Shown here: positions 3,698 through 5,709 of the stretch, in pieces | How positions within the stretch are numbered: the first letter of the stretch is position 1 | How the letters are laid out: every line of letters starts with the position of its first letter | Program-made: the position numbers and the translations under genes | The notes under the pieces: model-generated | What the model was told of the DNA's origin: nothing | Database searches by the model: none | The model's input: only the letters and a program-made list of their open reading frames with translations | Origin: CAZDGK01 sp964505035 | GTDB lineage: Bacteria > Patescibacteriota > Saccharimonadia > UBA4664 | Length of the DNA: 5,709 bases | Reading direction: 5' to 3' | Assembly (NCBI GenBank): GCA_964505035.1 | Contig: CAZDGK010000058.1 | Coordinates: forward strand, 1-5,709

Positions 3698-5709
3698 ATG
3701 GCCGAGACCGCCATGGCCGAGCCGGTCGATCTATCGTCGACCACGTTCGTCCATCTACACAACCATAGCCATTACTCATTGCTGGACGGCCTGCAGAAGG
3801 TGCCGGCCATGCTCGACCGTATCGACGAGCTGGGCATGAAGGCCGTCGCCGTCACCGATCACGGCACCCTCAGTGCTACCGTCGAGTTCTACCAAGAGGC
3901 CAAAAAGCGCGGCATCAAGCCAATTATTGGCGTAGAGACCTATGTGGCTCCCCGCGGTCACCTCGACAAGGCTGGCCGCCAGGACATGAACCCCTATCAC
4001 CTCATCCTGCTAGCCGAGACTACCCAGGGCTACCACAATCTCATGAAGCTCGTCACCATCGCTCAGCTCGACGGTTTCTATGGCAAGCCGCGCATCGACC
4101 ACGAGCTACTTGAGCAGTACCACGAAGGCCTCATCGCCCTCAGCGCCTGCGCCGGTGGGGAAGTCGGTTCCAATATTGAGCTGGGCAACCTCGAAGAGGC
4201 CGAGCGCATCGCTCGCTGGTACGACGGCGTGTTTGGCCGCGGCAACTACTTCCTGGAGCTCCAGGCCCACGAGCACCAGTGGGACCTCCAGAAGAAAATC
4301 AACGCCGCCAAGATCGCCATCGCCGAGAAAACCGGCATCCCGCTCGTTGTCACGGCCGACTCGCACTACTCCCGCCACGAAAACCGCGACGCCCACGAAA
4401 CTCTGCTCTGCGTCCAGACCGCCCGCACCCTAGACGACCCCGCCCGCATGACCATGAGTATGGACCTCTATCTCAGCTCGCCGGACGAAATCCACGGGCG
4501 CTTCACCCATGTGCCCGAAGCCATTGCCAATACCGTGCGTATCGCCGAGCGCTGTGACGTCACGCTCGACCTCGGCCGCATTCACATCCCCCGCTTCCCG
4601 GTGCCCGAGGAGGGCTTGAGCGAGCGTGAATACCTGCATCGCTTGTGCTGGCAGGGCTTGGCCTGGCGCTACGGCGGCATCGCCCGCGAAGATATCGCCC
4701 ACATCACCGAGGCCAAGGCTCGCCAAATGCTCGACACGCACATCATCGAGCGCCTCGAGTACGAGCTAGAGGTCATCGGCCGCATGAATTATGACGGCTA
4801 CTTCCTAATGGTGGCCGACCTCATCAACTGGGGCAAAAACCAGGGCATCATCTTTGGCCCGGGGCGGGGGAGTGCGGCCGGCTCCATCGTGGCCTATTGC
4901 ATGAACATCACCGATCTCGATCCCATGAAGTACGACCTGCTGTTTGAGCGCTTCCTCAACCCCGACCGCGTCTCCATGCCCGACATCGATATCGACATCC
5001 AGGATACCCGCCGCGGCGAGGTCATCGACTACGTCACCGACAAATACGGCCAGGATCACGTCGCCCAGATCATCACCTTCGGCACCATGGCGGCCCGCTC
5101 CACCGTCCGCGACACCGGCCGCGTGCTGGGCATGGGCTACGACGAGGTTGACGCCATTGCCAAGCTCGTGCCCATGCCAGTACAGGGCCGCCATATCCCA
5201 CTGGCCGTCTCGGTGGGGCTCAAAGAAGGCAAGGGCGACGACCAGCGCCCCGAGCCAGACCTCGTCAAGGAGTACCAGAACAATCCCCGCGCCAAGCAGC
5301 TCATCGACCTGGCCATGCAGCTCGAAGGCACCATCCGCAACAATGGCATCCATGCCGCCGGCGTCGTCATCACGCCTGAGCCGGTCGTCAACTACGTGCC
5401 CCTGCAGCGCGCCCAAAAAGGCGGCATTTGCACCCAATACTCGCTAATCCCGCTCGAGGACCTCGGCATTATCAAGATGGACTTCCTGGGCCTCTCCAAC
5501 CTCACCATCATCAATAATGCCCTGCGCATCATTCGCAAAGTCTACGGCCGCACCATCGATCTCGGCACCCTGTCGCTCGAGGACCCCAAAACCTATCAGC
5601 TCCTCAGCCGCGGCGACACCACCGGTGTGTTCCAGTTTGAATCGCCCGGCATGAAGCGCTACCTGCGCGAGCTCAAGCCCACCGTCTTCGACGACCTCAT
5701 CGCTATGGG
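3698..5709 (+). CDS. dnaE: DNA polymerase III subunit alpha, N-terminal part (3' end outside window)
   Basis: This is the replicative polymerase (C-family), cytoplasmic, acting in the holoenzyme. Some 670 of about 1,100-1,200 residues are present, with an intact frame to the window edge. The N-terminal PHP domain opens with HLHNHSHYSLLDG (19-31). It keeps all nine metal ligands known from Mycobacterium DnaE1, by my alignment: H21, H23, D30, H55, E80, H101, C151, D221 and H223. This suggests a working 3'-5' proofreading exonuclease, unlike E. coli DnaE. The palm has GPGRGSAAGS (387-396), the catalytic pair in MPDIDIDIQD (D429, D431) and the third acidic residue in KMDFLGL (D595). The conserved HAAGVVI precedes that last motif. 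TAA in frame at 3665 leaves two starts, ATG 3698 or ATG 3713. I chose 3698 for the purine tract upstream, but 3713 is possible. It begins a new transcription unit after a terminator. Confidence 0.97.
   Translation, partial: MAETAMAEPVDLSSTTFVHLHNHSHYSLLDGLQKVPAMLDRIDELGMKAVAVTDHGTLSATVEFYQEAKKRGIKPIIGVETYVAPRGHLDKAGRQDMNPYHLILLAETTQGYHNLMKLVTIAQLDGFYGKPRIDHELLEQYHEGLIALSACAGGEVGSNIELGNLEEAERIARWYDGVFGRGNYFLELQAHEHQWDLQKKINAAKIAIAEKTGIPLVVTADSHYSRHENRDAHETLLCVQTARTLDDPARMTMSMDLYLSSPDEIHGRFTHVPEAIANTVRIAERCDVTLDLGRIHIPRFPVPEEGLSEREYLHRLCWQGLAWRYGGIAREDIAHITEAKARQMLDTHIIERLEYELEVIGRMNYDGYFLMVADLINWGKNQGIIFGPGRGSAAGSIVAYCMNITDLDPMKYDLLFERFLNPDRVSMPDIDIDIQDTRRGEVIDYVTDKYGQDHVAQIITFGTMAARSTVRDTGRVLGMGYDEVDAIAKLVPMPVQGRHIPLAVSVGLKEGKGDDQRPEPDLVKEYQNNPRAKQLIDLAMQLEGTIRNNGIHAAGVVITPEPVVNYVPLQRAQKGGICTQYSLIPLEDLGIIKMDFLGLSNLTIINNALRIIRKVYGRTIDLGTLSLEDPKTYQLLSRGDTTGVFQFESPGMKRYLRELKPTVFDDLIAM

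Noticed and set aside
3172..3762. Long minus-strand open frame (196 codons) across the 118-aa orphan and dnaE start
   Set aside because: It runs through a clear plus-strand terminator and the dnaE promoter, has no ribosome site, and its product is low-complexity; the plus-strand gene has coherent signals.
4805..5437. 210-codon minus-strand frame inside dnaE
   Set aside because: It mirrors the highly conserved dnaE palm-domain coding region in a GC-rich sequence; the translation is Gly/Ala/Val/Asp/His-rich with no family features.

Overview
This is a GC-rich bacterial window (roughly 60% G+C by eye, not computed) carrying two truncated housekeeping genes at its edges and small membrane and orphan genes between them. 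At the left edge is the C-terminal two thirds of gatB (aspartyl/glutamyl-tRNA amidotransferase subunit B). At the right edge is the N-terminal ~670 residues of dnaE (replicative DNA polymerase III alpha). The short MscS-type channel, the glycine-zipper YtxH protein and the start of a DUF5665-like protein together resemble gene content I associate with Patescibacteria/CPR, especially Saccharibacteria. That placement is an inference from protein style with moderate confidence, and the G+C is rather high for many members. TGA ends several genes, so the UGA-recoded code of Gracilibacteria/SR1 does not apply.

Layout: gatB (+, 1-1005) converges on a 113-aa orphan gene (-, 1092-1433). The junction holds two adjacent hairpins, and a third lies inside the 3' end of the minus-strand gene. 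A compact AT-rich divergent promoter island (about 1464-1539) separates the orphan from a short mscS-like gene (+, 1540-2163). The minus side of this island has a near-consensus sigma70 promoter and a strong Shine-Dalgarno. The plus side has an extended -10 only 7 nt from the ATG, which predicts a leaderless mRNA.

Next comes a tight plus-strand cluster of small envelope-type proteins: an 87-aa single-pass membrane protein (2223-2486), a YtxH glycine-zipper/coiled-coil protein overlapping it by 14 bp (2473-2940), and a gene 9 nt further on (2950-) that a run of exactly 100 Ns cuts after 27 codons. After the gap is a monocistronic 118-aa orphan (3220-3576) with a plausible promoter, a Shine-Dalgarno and a clear rho-independent terminator. 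dnaE follows behind an extended -10 promoter that nearly matches the one of mscS over 17 bp.

The gatB and dnaE products belong to core translation and replication. The middle genes are probably an envelope/osmotic-stress group, but no joint function is proven. The points most worth following are the shared promoter element with the leaderless mscS, the shortened MscS, the three-gene membrane cluster broken by the assembly gap, and a DnaE whose PHP domain keeps the full metal-ligand set expected of a proofreading exonuclease.
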